DNA of 64,000 nucleotides. It comes from Callipepla californica brunnescens (lineage: Eukaryota > Chordata > Aves > Galliformes > Odontophoridae). Position numbers and translations under genes: made by a program. Shown one piece after another: positions 45,180-57,009 of this stretch. The stretch is from contig JALIRH010000048.1 of the NCBI GenBank assembly GCA_023055505.1, forward strand, positions 2,752,166 through 2,816,165. Reading direction: 5' to 3'. Under the pieces are notes generated by a model, which did not search any database, was not told where the DNA came from, and saw only the letters and a list, made by a program, of their open reading frames with translations. Positions within the stretch are counted from its first letter, which is position 1; each line of letters starts with the position of its first letter.

Positions 45180-45665
45180 TTCCTCATTTCCCCAAGCTTA
45201 TGGGTGGAATTCCCAATTTTCCTGTGGTTCCTTTTGAATGCCACACCTGGGGATTAATTCCTTCCACATCTTTTTGCATGAGAACACATAGTCTTGAAAC
45301 TCTCTCTCCTTCATTTATGGCAAGGTTTATTCCTAATGCCACTATTAAATCCCTCCCCAGTAAGTGATGCTCTACCTCGGGGACCACTCAAAAATTCCCT
45401 AAACAAATTTTAGTTTCAGCTTCAGTCGTCACATTTTTTATTTTTATTTTTTTACAATTGGGACCCGAAAAGGGCTCACCTTTTGCCCTGACTACTAGGC
45501 TTTTATCCTTGCTTACTATACACCCTTCAGGTAGTTTCTGTATTGTGGACCTTTCAACTCCTGTATCTATCAGGAAGATAGTTTCTTCCGCCTGGGAACC
45601 TACTTTTAACCTTATTAAGGGCTTTTTAGTTGGTCTCGACCCCAGGATGTATAGCCCCTGACATC
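45180..45665 (-). pseudogene. class I ERV protease
   Basis: The active-site region reads FLIDTGVERS at about 45555-45585, with HHLLGRDLIVALG further on as the second landmark. It follows the gag CCHC region in the expected order. Confidence 0.7.
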
Positions 45666-45699
45666 CCTATTCTTTAAACACCTCCTCATCCTGTCGTGT

Positions 45700-45732
<33 letters not shown>

Positions 45733-46680
45733 GACAATTTCATTTCATGTGTCCTTTCTTCCCACAATAATAACATTCTATTCCTTCTTCAGATCCCTTT
45801 CGAGGAGAATCTCCAATGCTCTTATTAGTATTCCTAAGACTTTATCTTTTAGGAATTTCCTCCTTTTTCGCCTCTTACAGCCGTGACAAATATTCAGGCC
45901 TCTGCTTTTTGTTTCTCCTCATCCCACCTTATATATACTTTCTGTGTTTCTCTCAGTAACTCATCTAGTCCCCGTTTCCTGCCAGTCTTCTAACTTTTCC
46001 AACTTCCTTCTAATGTCCGTCCAAGACCTGACCACAAACTGGGTTTTTAATAGTGCCTGCCCCACCGCGGTAGCAGCGTCTCCTTAACCCTTTTGCCCAC
46101 AATTCATACTCTCAATTACACTTTCATATGCCATTAACAATTGCACTTCTATATACTACCTCGTCCCATTTCCCTTCTCGCCTAAGAAACAATGTTAGTT
46201 GTAAGATGATCTTACAGCTTTAAGTCCCATTTAGGGGCTACGGACACCTTTCCTCTATTGGTCCGCCCTCCTCATTTAAAAGATAAAAACTCCCATTCTT
46301 TACACCTATAACATACGTATACACAAAAGACAAGTGGTGTACACACAAAGAGAAGAACAATGACGGTTGCTGTCACTCGCTTTGTCCGTCGTCTCACATA
46401 CCCAGCACAGCGCACTCATTCACAACTCACAAACATCGGCCAATACAGCTGATCAGGTTTTACTTGTTTTCCACCCCACATTTTCATGCAGTAATGGACC
46501 ATAGCTTTTTTCCTTTGTTTTCCCTTTCTGAGATGGCCAGTTTCCTCAATATTTTATCATTAACCACAGGGAACTGTCCAGGGGTTTTTTTAAGTAATTT
46601 GTTCCCTTCCTTATCTCTGGGGCCTCTCCGTGGGTCCCTCCTGGAGTCAGCAGATTTTGACTTTCTCTGTCCCATGTCAT
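45700..46680 (-). pseudogene. class I ERV gag
   Basis: A frame starting MGQ at 46673-46675 has the N-terminal Gly expected for myristoylation. Near the 3' end a single zinc knuckle starts CYYCGKKGH at about 45755-45780, and a helical EEKQKAEA segment precedes it. Stops and simple-repeat insertions break the frame. Confidence 0.6.
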
Positions 46681-46880
46681 TTACCCCAGGGGACTGTCCG
46701 GGGGTATTTCACGTAATTTGCTCCCTTCCTTATTCTTGGGACCTCTCTGTGGGTCCCTGGGGCCTCTCTGTGGGTCCCTCCTGGGGTCATTTCTCTCCCC
46801 CATGTCCTTATTCCGGGGTTCCTTTCTTTTTCTCTCTCCCCCTTATTTTAGGTGATTTGTTCCCGTTTCTGGGCCTCTCT
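46560..46880 (-). repeat. imperfect tandem repeat in the gag leader
   Basis: The phrases gggcctctctgtgggtccct and cccaggggactgtcc recur with a period of about 120 bases. On the plus strand this gives a spurious long ORF. Confidence 0.65.
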
Positions 46881-47180
46881 GTGGGTCCCTGGGAATTTCC
46901 AACCACCCCCTTAAGGGACTTTCTTCAAACCAAAACTCTCCACCCCGGAACTCGTCCTCCCAACCAAGCGGTACTCACAGTCCGGTGTTCTCGCCTGGAT
47001 CTTCGTGCACAAGAATTACGGGATATTAACTGCAGTTTTTCCAAGGGAGCTCTTTTCCTTGCTTATTTATTTCAAGTTCGTGTGGTACGAAAGGTCGAGC
47101 AAGGATCCTTTTCTCCCGAGGCTACCAAAAAGGTAGGGAGCCTCCCCGGGAGTCAGGATGTCTCACCCGAATCCAGTCGT

Positions 47181-47198
47181 ATCACGTCGGGGTCACCA
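47181..47198 (-). other. retroviral primer binding site, tRNA-Trp type
   Basis: The minus strand reads TGGTGACCCCGACGTGAT, the complement of the tRNA-Trp 3' end used by avian leukosis/sarcoma viruses. It is three bases inside the LTR edge. Confidence 0.85.
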
Positions 47199-47201
47199 AT
47201 T

Positions 47202-47800
47202 TGTCATAAATGCTCACAGTCCAATCGGAGTTTTTGGAATATTTTATTACAATCAAAAGGTGAAAAGCAATAAGCAAGCAGCGCTGGGTGTGCCGGGGAG
47301 TCTCCGCTCCACCAGCGACACACCCCGAGAAGATGGTTCCCTCTTCTTTTATACAGTGTCTTATTTAAAATTTCTTGAAGTCCCCTCCTCCTCTTGGTCA
47401 ATCATTTTATTCTTCTATGCTTGTGTGGCCAGTCGCTAGGGGGGTTGCACATTCCTTCAGGTGGCCTTTGGGATGAAGGCTGTTTGTCTTCCTTAATGCC
47501 CTCTGATTCACACATCTGTGTATTCCAGGCCAGTCTTGCAAGGTCTGTGTTTGCTTATCTCTGCCACCCTTTGGTTTGAGGAATGCACCTTCTGTTGCAG
47601 GGTTAGTGTTTGAGATGCAGATAGAGTTCTGTTCCCAGTTTATCCTTTCATGCCTTATAAGGAAATTCTATTCCTTTAGTCAATTTTATCTACTGATTGG
47701 AATTAAAGGTATTGTATCAGTATCTTTGACTCTGTGTCCTTTGACACGAATCACATTCACATGTTTTACACTTGTATGATACCATGTTTTATTCAACTAA
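47202..47800 (-). mobile_element. 5' LTR of the class I ERV
   Basis: The LTR end (minus strand ...tatgaca) adjoins the primer binding site. It carries a TATA box (TATAAAAG, 47346-47353) and a polyadenylation signal (AATAAA, 47243-47248), both on the minus strand. The U3 edge is uncertain. Confidence 0.65.
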
Positions 47801-48029
47801 TACAATGCGCGGTATCCTCTATGTACTTTACAATCTCCTCTGCTGATGAAGAAGTGAAACATATCAGGGCGACAATTGTAACCAAGACTAAAAGGACTGC
47901 TGTAACAATTATATGGAAAACTTTTGATTCCCTGCATCCCTCCCTCCTTTACCCTTCTGCTTTCTATCTTTTTTCTCACCATCATGGATCACCAGTGTCC
48001 AATTTTTAAGCAACCTTTGAGTCACGGGG

Positions 48030-49000
48030 TGGTGTAAGAGACTATTTACATATGCATTGACTCAAAGTTTGCTGATAAACATGTCCAAGCAAGTCCTGGG
48101 CAAGGGTTGTGAAATCCTTTGTCTAAGAGACAAGCAGATGGGCATTTCCTGGCAAAAGGAAAGAGAGAGATAAGCTGCAGCTCAATGGCAGCTCAATGGC
48201 CGCTGAACACTCTTTTGTTTGGTACTCATCTCCGTGGGGAGATAGCCATCTTAGGAGATGCTTGCCTGGCACACTAGCATGGGGGCAGCGATGGCCAACG
48301 AACACTCTTTTGTTTGGTGCTCATCTCCGTGGGGAGATAGCCATCTCAGGAGACGCTTGCAGCACGGGATTTGTCACGTAGACTGGAGGAATCTGGAAGA
48401 TAAAATAGGGGTCCTGCAGCCACGAATATGAGCGATTTTCTCTGCGAGGGATTTTCTCGAAGCTGGAGTTTCTCTTCGGAGGAATTACCCGAGCTGATCA
48501 CTGCTGCTGCCTGGAGAGGCCCTCTCTTTGGAGAGACCTCCCGAGCTGATCACTGTTCTGCTGCTGCCCCTCTCGGGGTTGCCTCCCTCGCTGCTCCTCC
48601 GGTGCGGACCTGGTGCTGACCCCTCACCCCTCGCTGCTTCTCCGGACAACTGCTTGCTGCTCAAGGCTGCCCGCTGCTGCTGCTCTCCCCGCTTCTGCCA
48701 GCCCTGCCCTTCGGCCTCGGACCATCGGAGCCGCTTGCAACCGGACCGCCCCTAGGATCCTGACTGGTGACTATCCCTGCGTTGTACAAACCCTTGCTTC
48801 CTTCCTATCTTTCCTATCGCTCGCCTTCCCTTCCCCATCACCCTTAACAATGTCCGCCTCCCCCTTCCCTATTATCCCTGGCCAATATTGGTAATAAACT
48901 GGTCGGACCAACATTTGAACCGTTGCTTCTTAATCTCACGCTGGGTATACACATAATCTTAAAGAACCTCGTCTCCCTCCTCTATATTGGAGCGTGACAC
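48030..49000 (+). mobile_element. plus-strand LTR, apparently solo
   Basis: It has a TATA-like gataaaatag at about 48400, an AATAAA at about 48893, a GC-rich transcribed part and an end of gcgtgaca. A block of about 63 bases (gaacactcttttgtttggt ... ggagatagccatc) occurs twice, at about 48208 and 48299, like a duplicated U3 enhancer. No internal retroviral genes follow. Edges are approximate and no target-site duplication was found. Confidence 0.6.
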
Positions 49001-49021
49001 CTGTTCCTCTATTTTTGCTTG

Positions 49022-49155
49022 ACAGTTTCATCTTCTCACTACGATCTTTATTCCCATCTCCTTTTTCAGTTCTTGGATGTATGCCTGTTCCTCGAACATT
49101 ATCTGTGCAAGTGGTTTCCTGAGATTTGTCTGTCTCCTCGTGCATTTCACTGAGA
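49022..49155 (-). other. weak exon candidate
   Basis: An open hydrophilic stretch downstream of a good acceptor (ttttttacttctcag on the minus strand). The donor side runs into the LTR. No family is recognised. Confidence 0.15.
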
Positions 49156-49159
49156 AGTA

Positions 49160-52100
49160 AAAAAGAAAACAATGTCAGTTGCTGCTTACTGAGTTTGGGT
49201 CTCAGCTCTCAGGAGTAGTGGAGAAGCAGGGTAGCAGATGGCTCTACTGCTTCAGGATGTTTTCCTTGGGGAACGTTTGCCTGGTTTAGTTTGTTGGTCT
49301 CGGCTGCAGTGTCAGCTGCTTGGAGCTTCCAGTCCTGAATGTTTCAAACACTGGGTCTCTGGAGAGTTTAGGGAAAACTCTCCAGCATCCATTCTGTGCA
49401 GCACTGAGCCTGTGCTGTTCTTGAATAGGAGCTCATTTGATCCTGACCTGATGAGTAGCTGGTTAGTCAGTAGTCACCAGAATCTTAAACCAGAGACTGA
49501 CTTGGAGAGCAGTTCTATAGTTTTGTCATTCAGAGTCGCAGCTGACTGGAGTTTATCCGTCTGTTTGAGTGTTACATAAAACAGAGTCCTATTATGAGGA
49601 AGCATAACGTGCTTCTCAGGTTCCATTTGTGTGATGAGAAAGCTAATGCTGGAAGTAGCCTGTCCCTCTCTTTGACTGCTCTAATATTCGATTTCTCGGT
49701 AATATTCTTCTGTATCTGTAGCAGAGGAACATCTGTAAGACACTGCAGAATTGAAGCCTGCTATGGACAAGCACTTTGAAAACATCTAAACAGCACTATA
49801 CTGACTAGGAGTGGTGGCAAGGTAGTGGGAGAGTTCAGAGGCCTTTCTTTGGACAGAGAGAGAGAAGTAAAAGGCTGGACCACTTTTCAAATCTCTGACT
49901 CCCAGTGCCCTGCAACTACTTCTCAGTTGTTTCTCTTGTGGTTTTTTTCTAGCCACCCTTTCCTTCTTCTTTCTTTTTTCTCTGGTAAAAAGTTCCTGCT
50001 TTCTCCTAGTCCTCCCAAAAATGTTCCCCTGCTTCATTCTCTTTCTCTGTAGCAGATTAATTCCTCTGATGCTTCCTTGAGTTCTCAGCTTGGAGTCTCT
50101 TTCACCTCTTTTTTTTTTTTTTTTTTTTGCACCTAGAATTAAATGTTAAATCTGTCATTAATAGTGACACAGAGCCCAGTGATACAGTCCATAAGCTGCA
50201 ATCAATTCTTTTATCTATGATACAAAAGAGGCGAGGAAGGCTTGCCAAAGTCCTGGGTTGTCACTAAAACAAGCAATTTGAAAAAGAATTTATAGTTTTA
50301 AGTTAACAAACAGAAACTCTTATTTTCCAGAAACATTTCAAAAAATGCCATCACTGTAGCACGTGCACACACACATGCACACACACACACCTGCACACTG
50401 TGGCCAGAGAGAATCGCAATCCTACTTTTCCAGGCTTCACTTTGAAAAACACTACAAAAATAGCCCGATGTGATTGTGATTTTTGTTCTATTTGAAAAAG
50501 TAAAAGAAAATTCTTAAGGAACACAGAATCTCAAGTTGTTTTCTAGATTGTGATCATCAGTAAACATTTGCTTTTACAGAAGCAGAATGTTTTGGTGGTG
50601 TGTGGCAGAGGTAGGTGATGGTGTGCAGTGCTCTGGGAGCACAGTTGTATCACATTTTGCTTCCGTAAAACCTAATGAAGTGGTCTACCTGCATGAGGAT
50701 TAATATGCATAAGCACAAAGTACAACCAGATAAAAAGCTTCATTCAGATAAGTTTAGTTGAATAAAGATGATGCATTTTCAATGAAAAATAATCAGTACT
50801 TGAGATCTGAGAGAAGACTGATTTTATTTATTTATTTCACATCAAATGCGTATGTTAGCTTTAGAATCAGGGAGTTAATATCTTGTTTGCAGGTTGGGCA
50901 TGTAGAGGAGTAAATAAAAAGCTGGTATTTTTATTACACTTATACAGCTCTCTGTGGGTGCCATTATATTATAATTCCCCTTCTAGATAGTTCAGTGTGG
51001 ATGAAACAGTCTTCTCTTTCCACACAGGCCTACACACCGTGGATTATTTTTTTTTAATACGTGAGACAAATGCTGAGAGCATTAAGTCACTTTGTCAAAA
51101 TAAGATTATCATTAATTTTAGGTACAGGACAAATATTAGGTCTGTTTTTACAAACGGAATGGTTAATGAGGCTAACTGAAGTAAGAAATAACTGATCAAA
51201 TCTCTGGTATCACAAGAACAACAGAGATGCTAGGATCAAAGGCAGAACAAAGGAAAAATATAATGGTATACTCAGGCCTGAAGAGAGGAAGGGAGCAGGG
51301 CTACATTCAGAGGTGGGTTATAGTTCTGGCTTGGGGCAGTGGTCCCCAAAGCTGCCTCTGATAAGGAGAGAAGCAAACAGGGAGAAGAGCATGTGTTGCA
51401 AGATGCTGCAACCGCAGCACCATCACTTTGGGGACTGCATTTAGGAAACATTCAAGGAGCAGATTCATTATATGAGAAACAGCAGGTGGAAAAACAACCA
51501 CAACAGAACGAGGTCAGTTTTCAAGTGAGAAGGTGTCTGGATGAGGTCTGAAAATGAATCTGATGTCTTGTGATAGGAATTCAAAATACAGAATTTGAGT
51601 TTCAGTGAATGAAGTTCCTTTGAAATTGAGAAATACTACACTTACTCCTCTATGTTCTGCGAAATGTCTTTTGGATTAATTAGTAAAGAAGTGAATGTGT
51701 TCCTTATGATGTGGCAGTCTCGCAAACTGCCAAAATGTGACTTGTTGATAGCTCATCTCTCAGTGCTGCCCTACTTGATTCACAGCAAAAAGTGGGCAAA
51801 ATTCATCCTGTCACAACAGTTGCTTTATCTTTCATGTTTGTTCATCTCCCATCTTCCTTTTCTTGTTTTGTTTTTTTTTTTCTCCCATCATCCTTTCCTT
51901 GCTGCTTTTTCCTTCCCTTCCTCTGTTCTTCCAGGGCTGCCTGAACAAGTTATTGCAAACTTAAACACCAAAGCAATTTACAAAAAAGACTTTCATTGCC
52001 CCATCTGGTTACTTCACAGGTGAGCACAGGTGCACTCTTGAGATGACTGCACATGTAAAAAATCGGTACTAAACCTCCAAACACTGCGAGCCTTGCCTAG

Positions 52101-52730
52101 AGGAGCTGAAGAGGGTGTTATTCTTAACACCACTCTGGTGTTATGTTCGCTTGTAGCACTAACCCAAGGTTGTATTTGTTCCAAGCAGAATGCCAGCATC
52201 GTTTGTACAAAGTTACATTTTAGGGTAAAAATAAATGATAACGCACAAATTGACCGAAAATCTAGGTTAATTTGACAGCCAAACTGAAAAACAAACTGGG
52301 AGGGAATTAAAACAGCTTTTAGCTGACAAACTCCTGTCATTTGTATGCCATCTTACCTAGCCACATGTCCAAGAGTCATACGAGCAATATGGCAGGACAG
52401 AGGGGAGGAAACTCTGAGAAATATTTGGGGTCAAGAACACTTGTTCACAGGCTGCAGAATGAATGGCAAGCTTGAGTATGGAATATTTTTGTCAATGTTT
52501 CAACTTGAATTGTGCTGTTAAGATCTGGCTTCTACTGAGAGGGCTGCTATGAAAAATAATTGAAGAAATTGTACCCCACTGAAAAACCTATTTTAAAGGT
52601 GGCCTTATGCAGTATCAAGGCTGCTAAGTTGCTTTTCAGGCGGTTCTATTTTTGTGAGCAGTAAATTGCGGGGTACCTTCCCCCTTCTAGAATCCAGTTT
52701 CAAGTTTAACTCAAAGCTTTTGTACCAATA
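49160..52730. other. no gene seen
   Basis: AT-rich sequence with poly-T near 50110 and a CA-rich tract at about 50365-50392. No coding signal. Confidence 0.5.
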
Positions 52731-52732
52731 TG

Positions 52733-52879
52733 TTGTGGAGTCTCCTTCCGTGGAGACGTTCAAAACCCACATGGATGCCTACCTGTGCAACCTGCTCTCG
52801 GGAGCTGCTTTGGCAGGGGGTTTGGACTCGATGATCTATAGAGGTTCCTTCTAACCCCTACAATTCTGCGATTCTGTGA
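52733..52879 (+). repeat. CR1 3' end
   Basis: ggagtctccttccgtggagac, ggtttggactcgatgatct and ctacaattctgcgattctgtg are the standard CR1 tail. It is well conserved and therefore fairly young. Confidence 0.9.
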
Positions 52880-52889
52880 ATATCCATTT

Positions 52890-55800
52890 GCTAATGTCCA
52901 CATTACATGCCCATCCTACTAAAGGCTTATCCTGATATATACAGTTTCATAATGTTGTTGGGTTGCACTTTAATGTGTGGTATCTGAAGTGTTTAAAGGA
53001 TTGAAGTAGTACAAACCCAGCACGGACTTCTTTCCTCCTCTTGTTGAAAGAATGATTTAATTTTTATCTTTACACTTCATTCTTTCCTTGAATGAAAGCA
53101 GTCACCAATCAAGCAGAACTTATTACAAAGTAATGGGTCTTGGAATATTTGCACACTTAGTTGATCTGGAAGAAGGCATTTAAAATATCAGTCACGTATG
53201 CAGATCACTCTGTTTTCCCCCCTTTCTCTCTTTGCAGTTCAGGGTATTTTCAGTTCCACTTCTGGTAAGCTATTATCGTTAAGTGTTGACCAAAAAAAGG
53301 AACCACCTCTGGGGGGCTGTAATGAATTTCTGCCTTTTTTTTTTTTTTTTTTAATCTTTTTTTTTTTTTTAATGACTTTAAAGAAGTAAAATATGTGGAA
53401 ACAGCAAAAACGCGAGGAAAGGATTGATAGAAAGTGTTCTACAGTGTAGAGTATTAGTAAGAAAAAGTATTTATACCTCCATCTAAACCAGCTTCATCTG
53501 TAGTGGTAGTGAACAAATTCTATCCTATGGAGTCAAAATCAGCTGCTGTACTACTGAGAAGTGTTAGATAAGGACTGTATTTCATTCAAGGCTTTTACTA
53601 CTTGGACTTCCAGAAGAGCTTGGCTCCCACTGACCTTACTCATTTAATTTAGGGTTGTTGGTTCTGAATTCCTTATTCCTGAAGTATCCTTTCTGTGCAA
53701 CTAATGCTTGGCTGACTATGGTACAGAAGGTTTTTGCTCTCCAGTTCTCAGTTGCCTATAAATAAGAGTCCAGGCAGGTGCTGAGAGTAATCTAGATTAC
53801 TCCATGAAAACACAGTGTGTTGTCTGCATCTTCATCCAGTGTCGGCTCTAGTAAAATAAGAACTCACCAAGTGCTTATTGGGTGGGGCACAATGCAAAGT
53901 GTAAAGCCTTCCACCTGGGCAGGGAACTATCTCTTTGCACTGCAGAAAAAGAGAGATTGCATTTGTGTTTACAGTGGCCCAGGAAAAAATGAGGTCCACA
54001 TCCTAAACACAAGGTTTGTCTGCTGCTTTCAGTGTCAGCAAAATAAGTAGGGAGAACACATTGTGTTTTTTTGTGGGTTTTTTTTTTTTTTTTTAATGCT
54101 TTTATGCACAAAGGAGAAGAATTTTGCATCAAACCAGTCTGATGTGCAACAGCCGAGTTGTTGAACAGTTATAAAATAGAGACACGTAAAAGGCATTCCC
54201 TTGACACTGACACACGTTCAGGCTGAGTATCCATTGCAGTGAATGAGAATCATCAGTGGGAAAACTTGCATTCACGTAAATGAACATCTGACTGCAATGG
54301 GATGCTGGTAAAAATGGAAATCTAGCAGACAACCGGATTTTATTCAAAAGAAAAAAGTGCATTTGCTGTAAGAGTCTGTCTGTCCAAAATGGAGTACGTG
54401 TAGATTTTCTCCGTAGATGTTTTTCCACAATGAAATCTAAATGTTAGGAAAACATCATGTCTTCTCTGCAATGTCCTTTTCTGTGTTACTTAGGAACTAA
54501 GATTAAAAAAAAGAAAGTCTTTCACATATGCAGTCTTAAGAGAATTTTGTCATAACTTCATGTCAATAAGGCGAGAAAACACACCCATGTTAATATAAAC
54601 TGAACCCAAACAGATGGCTGCATTACTTTTATATAATCTATGATTCCATGAAAATTAAATGGCTCAGTCTTAAAGCATGGCATTTTAGTAAACAATGAAG
54701 AAGCAGGGTCCAATACCCATGAGATAAAGCTGATATAAGACTAAAGCGATGCGGTTGATTAAGGTCAGCACCTCTAGATGAGAATTTAAGTCTCAGTGGG
54801 GCTACCTATTTAGAATTAAAGGGGAAATCAATAACTTCTTAATATCTTTGCATATACTGAAAAAAAAAAAAAAAAAGACTGAGGGTTCAAATATGGACAG
54901 AAATCAGCATTCAGTTGTATTTTTTATATATTTTTAATAGAAGTATTACAAAAATGACATGTAGGATTTACAGTTATTATCACATCTGTTAGGAGAGCAT
55001 ACATGTTGTCAAATATAAAACGCAGTTACTATTTGTGTCATGTAAACATGACTTGTAGTAAAGAGCATAATTTCCAAACAATGGGTTGTTTTCTAATTCA
55101 GGACACGTCAGTGTGTATCGTTGCTTGGTCCATAAAATCTGCAGTAGCTAATTTTGCTGCAGACACATGAAAATGCCTATACTCCCACCTGGGATCTGGC
55201 TGATCCTTTAGTCTTTGACAAGCGTAGGAATAACAGAATTCTTCCTTTCTCACCGCCTGCATCAGAAAAGGCAATGATTTATATGGATTGGATAAACCAG
55301 GGGAAAGGTCCTTCCCCAGCACAAGCTTTTGTGTGATTCATACGCATAACAAGAGTTATTTTACTCTGTTAGTAACCTCACAGACGTGTAGCAGACTGCC
55401 ATATAGCAGAAGGATACAAAAATCAGCATCAGCCAGCTTCCCACCTGGGTTACATTTACTCCTGTTGTCTTTTTTATTTCTTTCTTTTAAATGTTTTGAG
55501 CTGTTTTAATACAAAACTTGATCTCCAGTTGAATTGTGTAGGAGTTCAGTCTGTATAGAAGAATACAGATCAGAGACACGCATTGAGAAACACTGATTAC
55601 ATCCATCACAGTATTTAACCTTTATTTCTATTGCAGATTGTGATGAACTTGTTATCAAATGACTCTTAACATGTATCATCAAAAGGTGATCCTGCTCGTG
55701 TTGATTTTACTGGCAGCAAGATATGGCTCTGCTGGTTAATTGTAATCCAGTTCACCATGCTAGCACAAGATTTAATGCTGCATGGGCTCTGCACTGACTC

Positions 55801-56760
55801 CGTGTGGGACTGAATGTAGTCATAGCTAGCTGCATGATATTCTGCAAATTACACCTGGTCATACATGTACATACACTGTGATGTAAGAGAAGCTTTTATT
55901 TCCAGTATCCCTTCAAGTATCAGAAGCCATTTTTTGTTTTGTTTTCAGCAAATCTGACCTGTCATAGCAAAACTCCTGGCTGACCTAGCCCTGGTCTGCA
56001 TAAGTTGTTACCTCTATTTTGCTGATAGGGTGAGGTTCGTGGCTAATTTTAACTATTATTTCAGCACACTTACAGTGTCCATCAGGGGAAGTGCCTTACA
56101 CTGACTTTGTGCTAAGATTTAGCAAGGGTATGTGCATATTCACTCTCTCAAGCCGTTTTGCTTCCCACCCTTGCAACAAACGCCCACACACAAATACAGA
56201 GGACTTAATAGAAGAGTCCGGGACCGTCTGTCACTGTTTTTAATCTTGCTAATCTCTCCTTGCCTATTTGTACCCATCAGTTGGAACATACATGCAGTTT
56301 GATTGCTCCCTTTTCATTTTGTACACACCAACAACGTATTTTGTTTCACTTTATTTGAGGCCTGAAGGTGCAAAATGTTTGGTCTGAACCCAAAGAATTA
56401 TTGGTGTTTTTTCATCACCTCCTTTGCTTTTGCAGAGTAAATTCAAACATTTTGATGCTCCGTTTAAAATGGTGAAAAAAGAAATAAGTCGATGTCGTTA
56501 CAAGAAAGAGGGAAGGATTGCATATCAGGCTGGTTTCTTTGTATCTGGAAGAATAACAGGGCTCTCTATTTTCCCTTACATCTTATAAACGACCTAGGAT
56601 GGATTTACTTAAAATGGGAGCAAATAATTCTTCCCTTCATTCCCTTTGCTTAGCATTTCTCAGTTTATTTCTTAATTGCGTGCACAACCTGTACAGTACC
56701 CATCATTGCTTCTTTCTCTATTTCAGTCAGGCCAGCGTGTAAGCCTTCATGTCAGTTTTA
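52890..56760. other. no gene seen
   Basis: AT-rich sequence with long T runs at about 53336-53370 and 54075, and an A run at about 54860. Short ORFs lack coding character. Confidence 0.5.
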
Positions 56761-56764
56761 ATTT

Positions 56765-57000
56765 AGAACTGTAAAGTAATTTAAGCTGGAAGAGACCTGT
56801 GGGTGCCATCTCTAGCTCAGGATGTGGACATTCTCAAAGCTGGGTCAGGTTGCTCAGGCCTGTGTGCGGTTGTGTGTAGAATCTCTTCAAGGACAGAGGT
56901 TGCCCACAGTGCTGTACCATCTCATGATGAACTTCCATTGCTCTGTTCCTTTTTCTTTGCACCACTGAGAAGCCTGTCTTTGCCTTTTCTTTGATGACCA
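56765..57000 (-). repeat. old CR1 fragment
   Basis: gctggaagagacctgtggg and gcccacagtgctgtacc fit the reverse complement of the CR1 3' region. It is strongly diverged. Confidence 0.5.
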
Positions 57001-57009
57001 GTTAAATAT

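Larger units (their letters stand above)
43000..47800 (-). mobile_element. rearranged class I (gammaretrovirus-like) ERV
   Basis: Minus-strand order from right to left: LTR, primer binding site, gag leader, gag with one CCHC motif, protease, a displaced gag-like piece, then integrase. RT and most of RNase H are missing. Many stops and frameshifts show it is inactive. No envelope gene is recognised. It lies next to the NDUFA9 fragment and may have contributed to loss of its 3' exons. Confidence 0.75.

Noticed and set aside
46464..47273. 269-codon plus-strand ORF
   Set aside because: It is antisense to the ERV gag leader and its repeats mirror the leader's tandem repeat.
47840..47985. Hydrophobic minus-strand segment resembling an envelope transmembrane region
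   Set aside because: Too short, no start or neighbouring envelope motifs, and its position upstream of the LTR does not fit.
51652..52023. 123-codon plus-strand ORF
   Set aside because: Low-complexity T-rich DNA with no conserved motif or splice context.
55098..55336. Overlapping ORFs on both strands
   Set aside because: Neither resembles NDUFA9 or another known family and splice sites are lacking.
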